In this document: in pieces, positions 13,052-13,278 of the stretch | How positions within the stretch are numbered: the first letter of the stretch is position 1 | Layout: every line of letters begins with the position of its first letter | Assembly: GCA_937902905.1 (NCBI GenBank) | Contig: CALELW010000252.1 | Span: forward strand, 1-13,278 | From: an uncultured Clostridium sp. | GTDB lineage: Bacteria > Bacillota > Clostridia > Lachnospirales > Lachnospiraceae | Length of the DNA: 13,278 nt | Reading direction: 5' to 3' | Translations under genes and position numbers: made by a program | The notes under the pieces: model-generated | Databases searched by the model: none | Told to the model about the DNA's origin: nothing | The model's input: the letters and a program-made list of their open reading frames with translations, nothing else

Positions 13052-13278
13052 ATGAACGAAAAGCAAGTATGGAAACCGGGCAACATGCTTTACCCGGTGC
13101 CGGCAGTGATGGTGAGCTGCGGCAATAAAAATGGAGAGAAAAATATTATTACGATTGCGTGGGCGGGCACAATCTGCTCCGACCCTGCGATGGTGTCGAT
13201 TTCGGTGCGCCCGGAGAGATATTCCTATTCGATGATTCGGGAGACCGGTGAGTTTGTAATAAACCTTACGACAAAGGA
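13052..13278 (+). CDS. Flavin reductase-like / flavoredoxin-family protein, N-terminal part (cut by window edge)
   Basis: The first 75 codons are present and the frame is still open at the end of the window. ATG 13052 has AAGGAG (13041-13046) 5 bases upstream. The start (WKPGNMLYPVPAVMVSCG, then NIITIAWAGTICSDPAMVSISVRP, then YSYSMIRETGEFVINL) follows the flavin_reduct (FMN-binding split-barrel) pattern, in which the T-x-A-W/S-A-G-x-x-x-x-x-P segment forms part of the FMN site. Such proteins bind FMN and act as flavin reductases or flavoredoxins in anaerobes. The substrate cannot be told from this fragment. It is 61 bases downstream of the degenerate AAA+ gene and may be a separate transcription unit. 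Confidence 0.88.
   Translation, partial: MNEKQVWKPGNMLYPVPAVMVSCGNKNGEKNIITIAWAGTICSDPAMVSISVRPERYSYSMIRETGEFVINLTTK

Overview
The window is a chromosomal stretch from a spore-forming, Gram-positive, low-GC anaerobe, most likely a Lachnospiraceae (class Clostridia) of the plant-fibre-degrading gut type. The grounds are SpmA/SpmB sporulation proteins, strong Shine-Dalgarno sites before nearly every gene, a large Bacillus/Clostridium-type SRP RNA with an Alu domain, a biotin-repressor-like operator before bioY, and a GH10 xylanase lipoprotein. The family is inferred; I could not run a taxonomic search.

Layout, left to right. (1) 1-754: the end of spmA and all of spmB, in an operon. (2) About 771-4338: an AT-rich block of accessory character. 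It holds a promoter-driven toxin-antitoxin-like pair (a 59-residue protein and a zeta-toxin/UDP-GlcNAc-kinase-like P-loop protein), then a secreted BspA-type leucine-rich-repeat protein next to a 509-residue cytosolic protein with a BtrH/C39-like centre and a possible beta-sandwich N-terminus. (3) 4365-6236: bioY, with a near-consensus promoter overlapped by a 46-bp BirA-like palindrome, converging on trpS across a shared bidirectional terminator. (4) 6255-6717: a non-coding block of two large imperfect hairpins flanked by inverted ends, resembling a MITE or tandem palindromic repeat. Its right end carries the -35 box of a perfect promoter aimed at the next gene. (5) 6803-8946: the GH10 xylanase lipoprotein, a cysteine-rich protein of unknown function, and tadA. 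(6) 8953-9310: a perfect sigma-A promoter and the SRP RNA. The tadA-SRP RNA order is the one known from Bacillus, where dnaX follows; here dnaX is absent. (7) 9347-12990: two tightly coupled genes of unknown function. One has an N-terminal cyclic-nucleotide-binding-like fold lacking the ligand residues. The other has a helical-repeat N-terminus, an acidic linker and a C-terminus that looks like a CbbX/SpoVK-type AAA+ domain with both Walker motifs lost. (8) From 13052: the start of a flavin-reductase-like protein.

Most of the window is housekeeping (sporulation, biotin uptake, tRNA charging, tRNA editing, protein targeting). The parts most worth a second look are the palindrome block with its promoter hand-off, the degenerate AAA+ / cNMP-fold gene pair, the BtrH-like protein beside the LRR protein, and the compact toxin-antitoxin pair.
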